Below are positions 45,995-57,520 of a DNA stretch of 64,000 nt, piece by piece. The first letter of the stretch is position 1. Every line of letters starts with the position of its first letter. Origin of the DNA: Isoetes taiwanensis (lineage: Eukaryota; Streptophyta; Lycopodiopsida; Isoetales; Isoetaceae). The notes under the pieces were generated by a model, which did not search any database, was not told the origin of the DNA, and was given only the letters and a program-made list of their open reading frames with translations. The translations under genes were made by a program, and so were the position numbers. The stretch covers positions 11,599,525-11,663,524 of the forward strand of contig JAJEKV010000017.1 in the NCBI GenBank assembly GCA_021234155.1. Reading direction: 5' to 3'.

Positions 45995-48809
45995 CTAAGC
46001 AAGGCTCTCCATCTCAACTTCCTTCCAACTCCGTTTCTTGTCCTTTGGCCCCCTCTTCCCTATTTCCAAGAGTGGCTTCATCCTTGCAAGGCTCGTTCCA
46101 TATGCCTCCTCTTCCTCCAGCACTGACAAAGACGATATAGTTGTGTCTGGTCCATCCTCTTCGTCCATCCTCTCAAGCCTGGTGTCGACTTGTCTCATCA
46201 CCACCTCCGTGGCTATGAGGAGGCTGGGATCCTTGGAGGCACGTCCCATAACCCTTGCAACACACGATTCTAGTGAGGCCCTAGCTTCCTCTACGGTCAA
46301 CCCAACTTTCTTCATATGGAGAATGTCATCCTCTAGACTAACTATCTCTTCAGGTGAATCTCCAGGGGGGACCCCAGGTGTACAAGGGCGCAAGTGCTCC
46401 ATGCCACCACTTGCATTTCCATAATCGGAACCTAGAACCTTCAAGATGTCGCTGTCTATTAGTTGGATAACCTTAACTTGGTGTTTGCAAAGGTTACCTT
46501 TGGCACCCCATGGGCAATCACAACTCGCCCAATTCCTATGTGCCCCACTCACAAAGTACGGTTGGCGGTTGAGATCAAGAGTCTGGACATATGCCTCCCC
46601 TCCTTCGAGGTCTACAAAGGTGACTGCATCATCTGGAATGCGCCTCGCCCCTCGAATAGCCGATTCTATAATTTTCTCTTGTGATGTGTTTATGACAAAA
46701 CCAGCCTCTTTCATCCCCCTGTGTGGTTGTAAATGAAACAACGTGGAGTGTTAGTGCACACGTAAATATACAAAATACGTTATCTTTTGCAAATTACCTT
46801 GAGTATGTTGTATGTGCCTCAACTTCATTGACAAGCATATGTAGTAGCCACCCATCCTCCCCGCCCTTCCGGTTGTGATTTGGAGATGCCCAGTGTGCAT
46901 CTTTAGTATCTTGTGCCAACCCTCTATTGCAAAAGATTGGTTTCTTGGTTTGAATGGGGAACATTCTTGTGGCCAACACCCATTCACATATATTGCGAGT
47001 CCACTCTCGACTCATGTATGAGGCCAATTTGGGATACTGAGGATACTTTCCTTTCAGGGTTTCCAACTTTCTCAAAGAACAGCCTCATTGTAATCCTCTC
47101 CATAGTCATTGTTACCTGGGGGACACTTGATTCCATACATGATCTCACCCAATTCCTTAAACATTTGGTTCCTTATCTCCTTGTTCTTCACGTTCTTGAC
47201 TAACCACTTCAACCAGCCTCTTCTCACATGCCGATGCAAAGGTTCAAGCGCCGCGCCGTGGTAAACTCTGAAGTGTAGAGAGATGCCACATGCTGATAGA
47301 GTGTGCAAAATGAACCACTTAAAATTGCTCATAGTGGAAACATTGTTACCTTTTTAATTGCATGTATTTCGGCATCACAAGAATCGGTGATAAAGCATGA
47401 GGGCTTCCAGGTTGAGTCATGGCGTTCAACCCACACTTTCATGGCTTCTAGCCATCTTGCAATTGCATCTTTCTTCTGGGAGTTCGTGATAATCCAAGCC
47501 AAAGGCATCCCATTGAAGTACTCATCGAATCCAATGATAGTGAAGAGGTAGTACCTTTAATGTAAAATAGCAACACAACTTAAGAATGTTAGCAAGGAAG
47601 CTAAAATTTTATATGAGCATTGAAATGCAAGAGGTGCAACCCTACCTCATCCCGTTTGTCTTGTAGGTGGAGTCAAGACACAATGCCCTATCCTTTCCAA
47701 ATCTCAACAAGGCTCCTCTTTGGGCGGAGTCATAACCCCCAATTGGAAGATGTCACCTTGCTCATAATGGAATACACTCATCAAGGTGTTGTTGCACCCA
47801 CATATGAGTGCTTGTAGCTTCATCTTCATGCAACTTCCAAATATTTCGGCCACTTCCTTTTCAATGTTGTAGATTTCATGCATCTTTAACATGTCATCTC
47901 TCGAAAGTCCCTCCAAACCAAGTAGTTCCTTCTTCAAGCTCACTCTTTCTTGGTGGATATTCATCACCATTCTAGGTGCAATGTAATGCAATAGCTTTTG
48001 TTTGATCCATTCTCTTTTTCATCCGTGAGCCACGGAGCCACCCTATACCTCAACCCTTTCTCGCCAGCCTAAAAGCTTTTACCGCGGCAAATTTGACCTT
48101 CTTTGGTTCACATGATCCCATTTGTGGTAGGTAATTTGAGTGGTTTCCTAAGAAGGTAGAGCTGTCTCAAAGTGAAATGACATTGGCATCCCCTTCTAAC
48201 ACTCTCCCCTTTGAACCCTCCTCCTCCTTTGCCCCGGAGGAGGAGGTCGATCTTCCACAACATGGGTGTTTCCTGCACTGTCTTGGGGCCCAAAACTACA
48301 CCAAGCACTGCTTCCACCATTGAGGATGAATCAGCCATGCTTTAACTTCCATGTGTAATCTACAAAACTAAAGAACTGCATACCTTTTCGTGAGAAAGAT
48401 ATGTCCTGGATGCCGTGTTTTGATAGCCCCTTATTCATTTGAGAGCTTCTTATATAGAAGTTGCAGGGTGCATCCCCATTTTTTTGCTCCCCAGCAATGA
48501 AATCCGGGACTCGATTGGTGGGAATATAGGAAACCCACACCAATTGAGTGCCATCTCCATCCAGATCAGGACCCTGGTGCTCTAGAACCGTCCAGGGCAG
48601 CCGACTGTGGTCAAAATGCCCTTCTGTAGGGTTTGTTTGCCAAATCTCTGCTTGCACCTGCCACAGGAAGCGTAATTAGAGCTTAGCCACAACAAAGAGA
48701 TGAAATCGATGGTGTTCCGTGCACTTGCCTCCTCAATCTTCTTCGAGGTCCATGACAAGCTCCGCCGAGGACTCCCCGCCGCCGTGGATCGAGGAGTTCC
48801 AAAGTACAA
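45995..48809 (-). pseudogene. MULE transposase with SWIM zinc finger (frameshifted)
   Basis: This minus-strand gene would cut and rejoin the element. Parts in order: N-terminal frame 48657-48331 (EIWQTNPTEGHFDHSRLPW, YIPTNRVPDFIAG); a RRGCQCHF zinc-type segment (about 48200); WIKQKLLHYIAPRMVMNIHQE (about 48010-47955); the first catalytic segment ALCLDSTYKTNG (about 47680-47645); after an intron, YYLFTIIGFDEYFNGMPLAW and CFITDSCDAEIHAIKK (about 47400-47355); HVRRGWLKWLVKNVKN (about 47240-47195); an AIEGWHKILK segment (about 46925-46900); and the SWIM finger CDCPWGAKGNLCKH (about 46530-46488). At least four frame breaks not explained by introns are visible (near 48020, 47740, 46950 and 46890), so this copy is degenerate. 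The SWIM-containing exon (46720-45995) is open. Confidence 0.8.
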
Positions 48810-48814
48810 ACGTG

Positions 48815-49724
48815 ACGCAGATGATTCCGTCCGGTGGAATCGACAAACTTACGTCCGCAGGCCGGACGAACTCACGACGCCACAATGTCCGTCAACCGGT
48901 TTCCGCGAACGGACCGGATGCATCCACCTGTCATTCCTGCAAAATCACCTGTGTCGGAATCACCTGTATCGGAATCACCTGGGGAGTGATTCTATCCTGT
49001 GGGATCACGGAGGAGTGATTCCATCCGCGTAATCACGAGGAATGATTCCATCCTGTAATCACTACGGATTGATTCAATTCGACGGAATCACTAGACTGTG
49101 ATTCTGTCTCACGGAATAGCGCTGCTGTGATACCATCGGGCGGAATGCGTTCGTCGTGATTCCATCTCGAAGAATCGCGAGGTTGTGATTTGACGGGGCT
49201 GAATCCATGGTCGTGATTCCATCCGGCGGAATAGCTATGATGTTGTGATTCTTTCTGGCGGAATATATTCCTGGTGATTCCGTCTCGAAGAATCGGACAT
49301 TTGTGATTCCACAGGAGTGAATCGCGTGGTCGTTATTCCATCCGGTGGAATAGTCACGCTTGTGATTCCACCCGGGGATACGTGAGTTGTGATTCCATCT
49401 CACCGGAAGCGGACATTCGAGATTCCGTCCCGGCGCTAATAGCATGGTTGTGATTCCGTCCGGGCGGAATAATCACGCCCTTCGTGATACCTTCCTAAGA
49501 ATACATTTGGCGTAGTGATTCCGCCTCGTGGAATGACTCGGGAGATTCCGCCGCAAGGGAGAATACCGCCCGGATACTACCGAAGGTATATATCCCCCAA
49601 AGCGACCCCGCCGTACGGAAAATGGGGCTTCGGGTACGGATAACGGGGTTGCGGCCTAGTGATTCTGCGGCAAGGAATATTTTGCGAAGGAATCACAATA
49701 ACCGGGGTAAAAATATTTTGTTCC
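48815..49724. repeat. Right terminal inverted repeat and subterminal array
   Basis: About 900 bp of alternating GTGATTCC and GGAAT(C/A) sites, again near 35 bp apart. It ends in the inverted match to the left end (GATTCTGCGGCAAGGAATAT, then AACCGGGGTAAAAATATTT). It lies directly upstream of the transposase start. Confidence 0.85.
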
Positions 49725-49734
49725 TGGAAAACTG
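49725..49734 (+). repeat. Target-site duplication of the MULE, right copy
   Basis: Exact copy of TGGAAAACTG at 40573-40582. Confidence 0.8.
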
Positions 49735-50479
49735 GATGATCACTCGTGGAGAACATTAACATATGTTATCTTGCTATCCATTGCTAAGAATATGACCCTC
49801 CACTGTATTTCGAGCTAGACCTCAGGAGCTATAGTATTGAAGGTACTTCATTGCTTTATCAATGTACTGCCATCAGTTGATACCACAGCTAATTGTAACC
49901 ATCGCAGTAATGATCTTATCCAACAAAAGGGACTTGTGAAAAGCACCTGAGCCACCAAGCTGCATTAACACCAAGCATCCTCCTTTTATACCATTTCCTA
50001 TAAATAGATCCTCAAATTTCTTTTCTTTCACCATTCCCCATAAATAAGTCTTCAGATCTCGTTTCTTTCCACATTAGTGAAGCCTTAATCTACTAATTTG
50101 ATGCTATGAAAATAGATCTTGCCGCCTGCAATACATGTCACAAAGTTCCATTTAGGGCAGTGGGTAGTATGTTGATTGGTTGTGTATCTGAGCCACATTG
50201 TGCTTAAACAGATATATTAACAAATACTATCCAAGCAGCAATTCATGTACATGAGGAAATAGAGAACATGATCGTCGCTGAATGATTGTTTCCTTAAAAG
50301 GACACAGTGCAATTCTTTAATTCCTTTACCCATTGCAGTCTAGCCATTATCAACATAGCCAGGCTTCTGAGGCTTCTGAGATTCACCGTAAGGAACTAAA
50401 GAACAAAAGAACATGAGCTATTTGTTACTTATAAAAGCAAGCGGTTTGCAGTCGCCCAGATCTGTGGCAAATAGCAGAG
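49735..50479. other. No gene recognised
   Basis: AT-rich intergenic sequence between the MULE and the ABC transporter remnant. A local direct repeat of ATTTCTTTTCTTTC-type pyrimidine tracts is near 50010-50070. Confidence 0.45.
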
Positions 50480-51200
50480 CTTGTATAGTACCCAGGGCAA
50501 AATCTGGCCCTTGATTGCCCCTCTGCTGCATTATTTACAGAGCCAAATAGAAACAGCGGAGTTACAGCCAATGATAAGCTCGTATGTATAAGAGCAAGGA
50601 ATCCGGTAAAGAGCAGATCATTTATGTAGCATTGTGCCAGAGCTCGCCATACTGAAGGCTTTCTGGATGGGTTACTTTTTCTTTGAAGCTTCAGAGCTTC
50701 GAAAAATGCTGCAGCGGCAATTTCTGTCCGATCATGGAGAGGAAGGAAAGGGATATCACTCTGAACTAAGGGTTTGGAGTAACCCAAGACGAGAAGAGGG
50801 TTTAGCACAACCGCTTGAAATTTCATCCCCCAGAAAAGGATCTGTCAAATGAGATGATTGCAAAGAATTCTGTCTCCTTATTCTGAAAAGGCAAGAAATC
50901 AAGAACCAAGAAGCAAGCCATTGGGCGCTCGATAAGATGGAGTAAATTGTAAGAGCCTGTCCATGAATTATATCCCGTACTGCCCACATAACCGTAGCCG
51001 TATTGATTATAAGATTTGTAACCCACCAAGCATGAATGGCAAAAACAAAATGGATCAAAATGGAACTCAAGCATTCTGGGATAATCCCGAGCTGCCACTA
51101 CAAATTCCCCTTCTACAAAATGCCCCATCTTGGGTTGTGCTTCAAATGACCATTGGGCATACCTGTATGAACCATTGAATGAATGAGGAAAGGAAAGACG
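50480..51200 (-). pseudogene. ABC transporter C family (ABCC/MRP) N-terminal fragment
   Basis: On the minus strand 51070-50850 gives hydrophobic segments (SSILIHFVFAIHAWWVTNLI, IYSILSSAQWLASWFLISCL) followed by SSHLTDPFL. Then, one frame over, LNPLLVLGYSKPLVQSDIPF, DRTEIAAAAFFEALKL, PSVWRALAQCYINDLLFTGF and TPLFLFGSVNNAAEGQ (about 50800-50520) follow. These match the end of the L0 linker and the start of the first membrane domain of plant ABCC transporters. The usual linking stretch before LNPLL is missing, the frame shifts there, and no ATP-binding domains follow. It is a fragment without evidence of function. Confidence 0.7.
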
Positions 51201-51893
51201 GATTGACCATAGGCATAATGGAATGGAGGAGAAAAAGGGGAGGGTTTGATCACTGGAGGTAGATCTAAGTGAGATAGGGAAAAATGGGCGAAATCGAGCG
51301 TTTAAAACATGGGCAGGATGTGCAAGAGGCGATGTAGGCATTGAGGAAGTGGAGGTATGGTGTAATAGTTAGGAGGAGAGGGTAGATGTGGCCTGGGTCC
51401 GGCGGATCGGGCCAACGGAGTGGAATCGCAGAGGGAAAGGGCCGGCGGCGCAAGGGTTTTTCGCGACACTCATTTTTTTTCCATTTTTTTTCAAAGATAT
51501 GTATGTCTCCCAGGTTTTTTTTGCATCAAAGAAAATAGAAAAAGCAAAAAAAAGAACATGCTTTATATATATGAGTGATAGCATGCCATTTTGAAGCTAA
51601 TACATGACATTTTAAAGCTCTTGATAATATATAGGTTATGTAGAATGCTCAAACGAATGCAATAAATATGGGAGAGTCATACATCATTGACACAAACTAA
51701 ATATGGATTATATATGAAATCATCATATCCCTTGCTTAATTGTTTTCTAGAATTTGTAATATGTCACTTATCTAAGTCCAATTACATCAACTGAAATATT
51801 TCAATGTACTTGATGGGTTGTTAAATACAAAGTTTAACGGGCCGCAATATATTATTAAGGAGTTGACCAAGCATCAGTTTCCTAATTGGTAAT
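51201..51893. other. No gene recognised
   Basis: The first part (51200-51470) is GC-richer and could be the old 5' region of the ABCC gene on the minus strand. The rest is AT-rich with poly-T/A tracts (51470-51560). Confidence 0.4.
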
Positions 51894-51903
51894 ACAGACA
51901 GAC

Positions 51904-52001
<98 letters not shown>
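51894..52001 (+). repeat. (GATA)n microsatellite
   Basis: About 25 uninterrupted GATA units after a short CAGA-containing lead-in. It abuts the first base of the LTR at 52002. Confidence 0.98.
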
Positions 52002-52002
<1 letters not shown>

Positions 52003-53589
52003 GTGACGTTCCACGTATTTATATGCCTTTTTAAGTATAAATACATGACACATCACTATGAATAATTAAGGGCACATTAATTATTCATAAACTAAGGTTA
52101 GCTATGTTAATTATTAATTATTAAAGTGGAAACCTAACCCAAAACCCTAATTCGAATTTAGGGCTTAACCTAATATTAAAAAGGGCTAAAATATTAAATT
52201 GGTTAACATTAACCAATTTGGAGTTGCCACTTGGCCCAAATCGATTGGGCAAGGGAGAGTTGCTAACTTGGGACCCAAATTGGGGTTTTATACCCCCATT
52301 TGCCCCAATTCGAATTGGGGGAGGTTGGTGGAGGAGGAGTTGTTGTTCCACCCTGTTCCAGCCAGAAGGATGGAGACCCAGAGAGATAGTAGATCTAGCT
52401 ATGATCCCGGTTAGTACGTAGATAGCTTGGATTCCTAGATAGTCATAGGACTAACCCTTGTATACTCATAAGGTAGCTAGGATTAACCCTTGTATGAATA
52501 GATGTATGGTTAATCTCCATTTTATGTTCTATTCGAAGCTATGGATGGATGGATGTATAAGGATAGCTTTATTTCTGTTCCTCCTGAGTTGTATGAGTAA
52601 AAGGTGGGTAGAGACCTAAAGGCCATCTAGAAGTAGAGATGTTCCTAGATAAAACCCTTAAAACCCAGTAAATGTGGCATGTGCACAAGAGCCAACCTGG
52701 CTAAGGATGCTATGATGTGGTTGAGCACCAAATAACGAGTATGATGGTGAATCGGAGGTGGGGTCCTGTCTAGCGCGGCTACATGACTCCTATAGTGTGC
52801 TAGGCTTATAGCCTGGCCACCGTGTGGGGGCTCTGGGGTCCGACACCCCCACGGGTCGCAGGAGACGTGCCTATATGGATGCCCTGGACTCGAACGGGCT
52901 GGTGAGCCAGCCTTTAGATTTAGGGGAGTAAGTTGGGTATGGATGCAGGGGTCATTGAGGGGGCACTTGTTCTCTAGTACACCCAGGGATCCGTCATGCT
53001 CGGGGAGGAGACGCCTCTTTGACCTGCCTCATCGAACCGGGGAGATGTAACTCGGAGTAGTCCCGTAGGGTGATTCCTTGGGATTGCGTCTCCGGAGGGC
53101 TACAAGCACGTCATAGCATGATTCAGCCTATCTGCAAAGTGTGCACATGAGGGGCGGATGGAGTGGACTACCCTAGCCAATGTCCTATGCCAGTCAACGC
53201 CATGTTATACCTCTGTCTGCTATTATCTTGAGGCCATGACCGTCAGTCGACCCCATGGAGTCTGAGCCTAGGGTAGAGCCCTTATTTATGGTGCATTTTC
53301 TTTGTTATGTTGGTATTCTATTGTTAGTTGCGTTGATGATGATGGGCCACCCTTCGTGGTGGTATGTTATTTATGAGTATTGTTGCTAGGTGCTAACCTG
53401 TATGTACGCTTCCGCTATATACGATTCCCATAGAAGGCGTGGGACTCCGTGTCCTTCACCCGGACACTTGGCTATCACAAGTGGTCCAAGTCAGATGGAG
53501 GGCCTTTCCGTGGTGATGGATTTGCCATGGGAGGGGAATTTTCCGTATTTATACGATGGGCGCATCATATGGATTCGGGGAGTGTCACA
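52002..53589 (+). mobile_element. Complete family-G LTR (5' LTR)
   Basis: Starts TGTGACGTTCC and ends AGTGTCACA, 1588 bp, followed at once by an initiator-Met primer site. Its first 420 bp match 27674-27150 (minus) and its last about 440 bp match 180-623. Because a primer site follows, it is the 5' LTR of a longer element, not a solo LTR. No 3' partner is in the window. Confidence 0.85.
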
Positions 53590-53606
53590 GTGGTATCAGG
53601 GCCATG
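53590..53606 (+). promoter_or_regulatory. Primer-binding site, initiator-Met type
   Basis: GTGGTATCAGGGCCATG directly follows the LTR end and differs from the common TGGTATCAGAGCC by one base. Confidence 0.8.
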
Positions 53607-53876
53607 ATTTTGGTGGACCAGATCATAGCACTGGCCATATTCTAACTCGTTAGTCGATAGGTAGTACGGGACTTTAATCTAGGATAAATTGTTCCAATTC
53701 CATAACTAGTATGTATGTTGACCTAGTTATGGGAGGATTAACCTAGTTACAAATTAAGGTGTGAGTTCTTAGACTCAAGTATATTAAGTTTTTAGAGAAA
53801 AAGGGGTCCCTTGTTTCTACATGCCATAACTTTCTCTAGGTAACTCGAATTGAGGCAATTTTTGTGCCAACATGTC

Positions 53877-54195
53877 GGGCACGGTCCAACTACCCTAGGG
53901 TTGTCGTCATCCAGCCGCAACAGGGCGAAAAAGTGGGCCAAAAGGCAACTCGGGCGCCGCTCGGGTTTGTCTTAGAATTTGATTTGGAGCGCGTAAAATT
54001 GAAGCGGCGCCCGACCGTATAAAACGCGTATTTTTGGGCACGGTCCAAATACCCTAGGGGTGTTGTCATCCGGCTGCAAGAGGGCGAAAAAGTGGGCCAA
54101 AAGTCAACTTGGGCGCCGCTCGGGTTTGTCTTAGAATTTGATTTGGAGCGCGTAAAATCGAAGCGGGGCCCGACCGTATAAAACGCGCATTTTCG
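53877..54195 (+). repeat. Tandem duplication of about 159 bp
   Basis: Unit 1 starts GGGCACGGTCC at 53877 and unit 2 at 54036. Shared blocks are AGGGCGAAAAAGTGGGCCAA, GGGCGCCGCTCGGGTTTGTC, TTAGAATTTGATTTGGAGCG and CGACCGTATAAAACGCG. The units are nearly identical by eye, so the duplication is recent. Confidence 0.9.
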
Positions 54196-54244
54196 CCATA
54201 TAAAATAAAAATGTTCATATTATATTTTTATATATGTTTTTTTT

Positions 54245-54480
54245 GGCGCCTCAACCCAAATTTGAACCCATGACCTCCCAACTCCAACCTTAGGCGCTAA
54301 CGAACATGCCAACTTTTCTTGAATGTATATGTATGTTTCATATATTTTTTATATATATGTAATACCCTATTTTCTTTGCATAGCAACTTTTGTATAAAAG
54401 TGTACTATGGGGACTTGAACCCTTGACCTCCCACCACCCAGCCAAACCCTTTACCAACATGATAAGCCTCCTTTTAGTAA
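54245..54480 (-). repeat. Two tRNA/SINE-like segments
   Basis: On the minus strand GGAGGTCAAGGGTTCAAGTCC (about 54427-54407) and GGAGGTCATGGGTTCAAATTT (about 54278-54258) carry a B-box (GGTTCRANNCC) or a near form. Each is preceded by similar TTGG-GG sequence about 30-40 bases upstream. A convincing A-box and a tail were not found. Confidence 0.35.
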
Positions 54481-56480
54481 TACAATAGTCTCGTACTATA
54501 CTTAACCAATAGTATCTCTGTTTCTCTAGAAAGACTCCCCGCCTACCATCACTCTTCCCTAAATAACTACGCTGCGGTGGCAACAACTCCATCGGACTTG
54601 TGCAACCATGGTGAGCTAGGAATAACTTAAGAGTTATTATCATCATCCGCTGAATGTTTTCGCAACCATATCGACAAACGCTCACGCCGAAATGATGGAA
54701 GGAAATTCCTGAGTAAGATAGAAACTTCCAAGTTGGATTCTAATCCACTATTCAAGGCGGCGATAATAATGTCCAAATTATCGACGCTAGATCTATAGCT
54801 TTAAATATTTTTTTCCTTTGGTAAATGCCTTGATAACAAAATTTCTTCGGGCCTTGCCATGATTCAATCTATACTACATTCATATGCTTTATATTAGACC
54901 TTATTCGACGTTATATATTAAGGGTTAAGTAATATTTTATAGACATAATTATAATTAACGTTGTTTCTCTCTAGTGTCTAAGCCTTGACTCGTCTCATTT
55001 CCCAGAGAAATGATCTCTCTTGGCCCAACCGATTAGGGACTGCCATGCAGCACCCCTCTGGACCATGGGTAGCTTTAATCCTACCACCCTTCACTACTTC
55101 TTCTCAATGGTCGTGTTCTTTTTATGGACCATTTCCCCAGATCGCGATACATACTCTGTAACACGTAGTGAGTGCCTGTTTTAGAACCCCCACAACAATG
55201 TCAACACTTTATTCTAATCAATCCCGTGTACAAAATTTAGTATTATTTTGTGCCAAACTTCACTGCCTATATGGCTGTGATTAATTATCTTCGCCACGCG
55301 CCTGTCAAATTGACAAGCAACCAACCCTCTTTTGGGGTTCTTCCACCGTGAATCATTCCAATGGCATCCAACCATTGTTGACTAGTCACCTCCTTCTAGG
55401 GTATCTAGATCGGGTTGGGGCAAAGTCTTTCCAACCATTCCTTTAGTGCCCAAACGGCGTTAAGTTCCGCAAATGAACCTATATGTCCAAGGGATTATGT
55501 GAATATCTTAAAGGACAGTACCACTGAAAGACCTCTCAAGATAGGCCTCTTCTATTAAAAAGGTTCTTGGTAAATTCAATTCACCATGTTGTCCTAGGAC
55601 ATGGAAGTCTTCTTCCCTAAGCCATGCACCAAATCTTTAAATAAGCTTTTCATCTCTTGTTGCATTTCAAGCCAGAAATCTATCTTTGCATGTTAGCAAA
55701 GACCACCCTTCATCTTAGGTAATAGCCTTCCTATCCAGGTCACTAAATATCATTAATAAGGGTCCTTCATTCCTCCTCTTCTTCAATATGTTTTCTACGA
55801 CTATGGCCGATTTTTCAAGATCCCGCCCCTTACGCCCCGCCACCGCACAGATACAAATCACCCTTTTGTTGTGACCTTTATTCAGTAGAGTCACAATCCA
55901 ATTACTCCTTTATGTGTCCGTTAACCGTCTTGTGGCTTCTAAGCCGCTATTATATGCTCCTTATATTGTTAACCCACCTATCATTGGGGGTTATGATTCA
56001 ATATTGTCCTACATCCTAGAAATGTTAGTCATTACATTTCTCTGTCATGATGTTATGCCACTGTTGTGGCATTCCAAATGACTTGGCATCCTCATCTAAG
56101 CCATAGTTATGGCCTAAGTCAGCAACTGAGCCTTCGTATGAATCGTAGATTACCTGGAGTCATCAAGGCGCTTGCATTCTATTTTGTGAGCCTTCCTACA
56201 ATACCTACGTTTGATATAACCTGGGCTTGTATCGATGTTCGAGCCCTGTATATTCTAACTTACACCTCCATATAACCCATGGCGTTCATCTCTGCCTGAT
56301 CCGGGTATAGATCATGTGGGAAATCTAGTCTTAGATGTCTATGCAAGACACATTTGAACTTCTGGCAGGTAACTGCTATTCACTACCCATCATGGAATTG
56401 TACTATTTGACCCCATCACCTTGATCTTCATTCTATCTGCCGTTAACATTTATTTCACGTGCCAACTACAACATCATACC

Positions 56481-57134
56481 CTAGCATGCAACGTACTTCA
56501 AACCTTCGGGTTGACTCACATAGATTTCTTCACTAAGATCTCCATTGAGAAACACAGTTTTGACATCCATTTGATGTGCAAATAAACCATATTGAGTGGC
56601 AAATGCTAGCAATACTCTCAAACTAGTGAGACGAACAACAGGTGAGAAAGTTTCCTCGTAATCGATTCCAGCCACTTGCGAGTATCCTTTCGCAACTAAT
56701 CATGCTTTGAACTTATCGAACGAGCCATCTGCTTTGCACTTGGAGCGAAAGACCCATTTACATTTAATTGGCTTTCGTCCTTCAGTGAATTTCAACAAGC
56801 TCCCAAGTACCTTTGTTGATAAGAGATTCAAACTCGCTTCCATGGCCATGCGCCAATTCTCGCCTTGTGACGAAGACATAGCCTCTTTTATCAGAATCGA
56901 TCTCGCACTAGTAGCTAAAGCAAAGATGATATTCCAAGATCTGCTTGGTGGGCTTCCCTTGTCGTCGTATTGGAGTCTCATCATCGAACCCCAACTTCTA
57001 AAACACTTGAATTGAGCGTAAGTAAATTTTCCACCATTGCCGCATCGTAATCTCGGATCACTTTGCCACCTGAATATTTTTAAAGACTTGAAATTTGGTG
57101 AAGACTTGGGACTTCGTAGAGATAAAATACACAA
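56481..57134 (-). pseudogene. Copia element F: integrase end joined to RT start
   Basis: On the minus strand: LRCGNGGKFTYAQFKCF (integrase second Asp region, Asp changed to Gly, about 57050-57000), then a jump to ENWRMAMEASLNLL, GRKPIKCKWVFRSKCKADGS (about 56780-56720). The RT start follows: AGIDYEETFSPVVRLTSLR, HQMDVKTVFLNGDLSEEIYV and QPEGLKYV (about 56672-56490). The RT catalytic region and everything beyond are lost at 56485. Part of the integrase is deleted as well. Confidence 0.85.
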
Positions 57135-57520
57135 AAAAACCTACGAGAAAAATCATCCACAAATAAGATGAAATATCGTGGCACCACTCAAAGCATAAGG
57201 TAGTGGGCCACATACATCAAAGATGCACAAGCTCCAAAAGATGTGTTGCACATTTTCCTTTCACATTGAAAGGACGGCGATGTTGCTTTCCAACAAAGAC
57301 ATGCCTCACGTACACACACATAGATGCAAGTATACTCAATGATAGACCATCCACGATTCTATAAGAGGCCATGTCCAATAAATATTGAAGTTCACATGTG
57401 CAAAACGACGATGCCACAATATGCTCGATTCATCCCCAATGGCGCCATAAGATTCACAAAATCATCGGTCAACCTAAACTCATAGAGATGACCTGCTCAA
57501 GGGCAACTCCAAGTACACAT
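57135..57520 (-). pseudogene. Copia element F: pre-integrase and integrase start
   Basis: The minus-strand frames read a His-rich pre-integrase region, then LLDMASYRIVDGLS, VFVGKQHRRPF, KCATHLLELVHL and YFILFVDDFSRRFFCVF (first catalytic Asp). There are several frame changes. Confidence 0.75.

Larger units (their letters stand above)
40583..49724. mobile_element. Mutator-like DNA transposon, 9.1 kb, with internal repeat arrays and four genes
   Basis: Both ends carry the inverted sequence AAATATTTTTACCCCGG followed by TTATTGTGATTCC and ATATTCCTTGCCGCAGAATCAC (left 40588-40647, right 49653-49719). Outside are 10-bp direct repeats. Inside, in order: left repeat array, C2H2 gene (+), array, small-protein copy X1 (+), GTATTTATAC block, copy X2 (-), array, second GTATTTATAC block, SWIM-type MULE transposase (-), and right array. 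The GC content of the gene parts is visibly higher than that of the surrounding AT-rich DNA. The transposase is frameshifted, so the copy is probably not autonomous. Confidence 0.85.
53607..56480 (+). mobile_element. Internal region of the family-G element, no coding recognised
   Basis: The leader at 53607-53850 matches 641-880. Beyond the tandem repeat at 53877-54195, no gag or pol motif was recognised on either strand up to 56480, where a copia remnant starts. Either the coding part is lost or too decayed to read, or the element is non-autonomous. Confidence 0.45.

Noticed and set aside
45995-46741. FAR1/FHY3-type host transcription factor
   Set aside because: SWIM finger and MULE domain are shared with FAR1 proteins. 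However, the gene sits inside an element with terminal inverted repeats and target duplications and is frameshifted, so a transposase remnant is the better reading.
51874-52056. Minus-strand frame rich in YLSI repeats
   Set aside because: It is the translation of the GATA microsatellite, not a gene.
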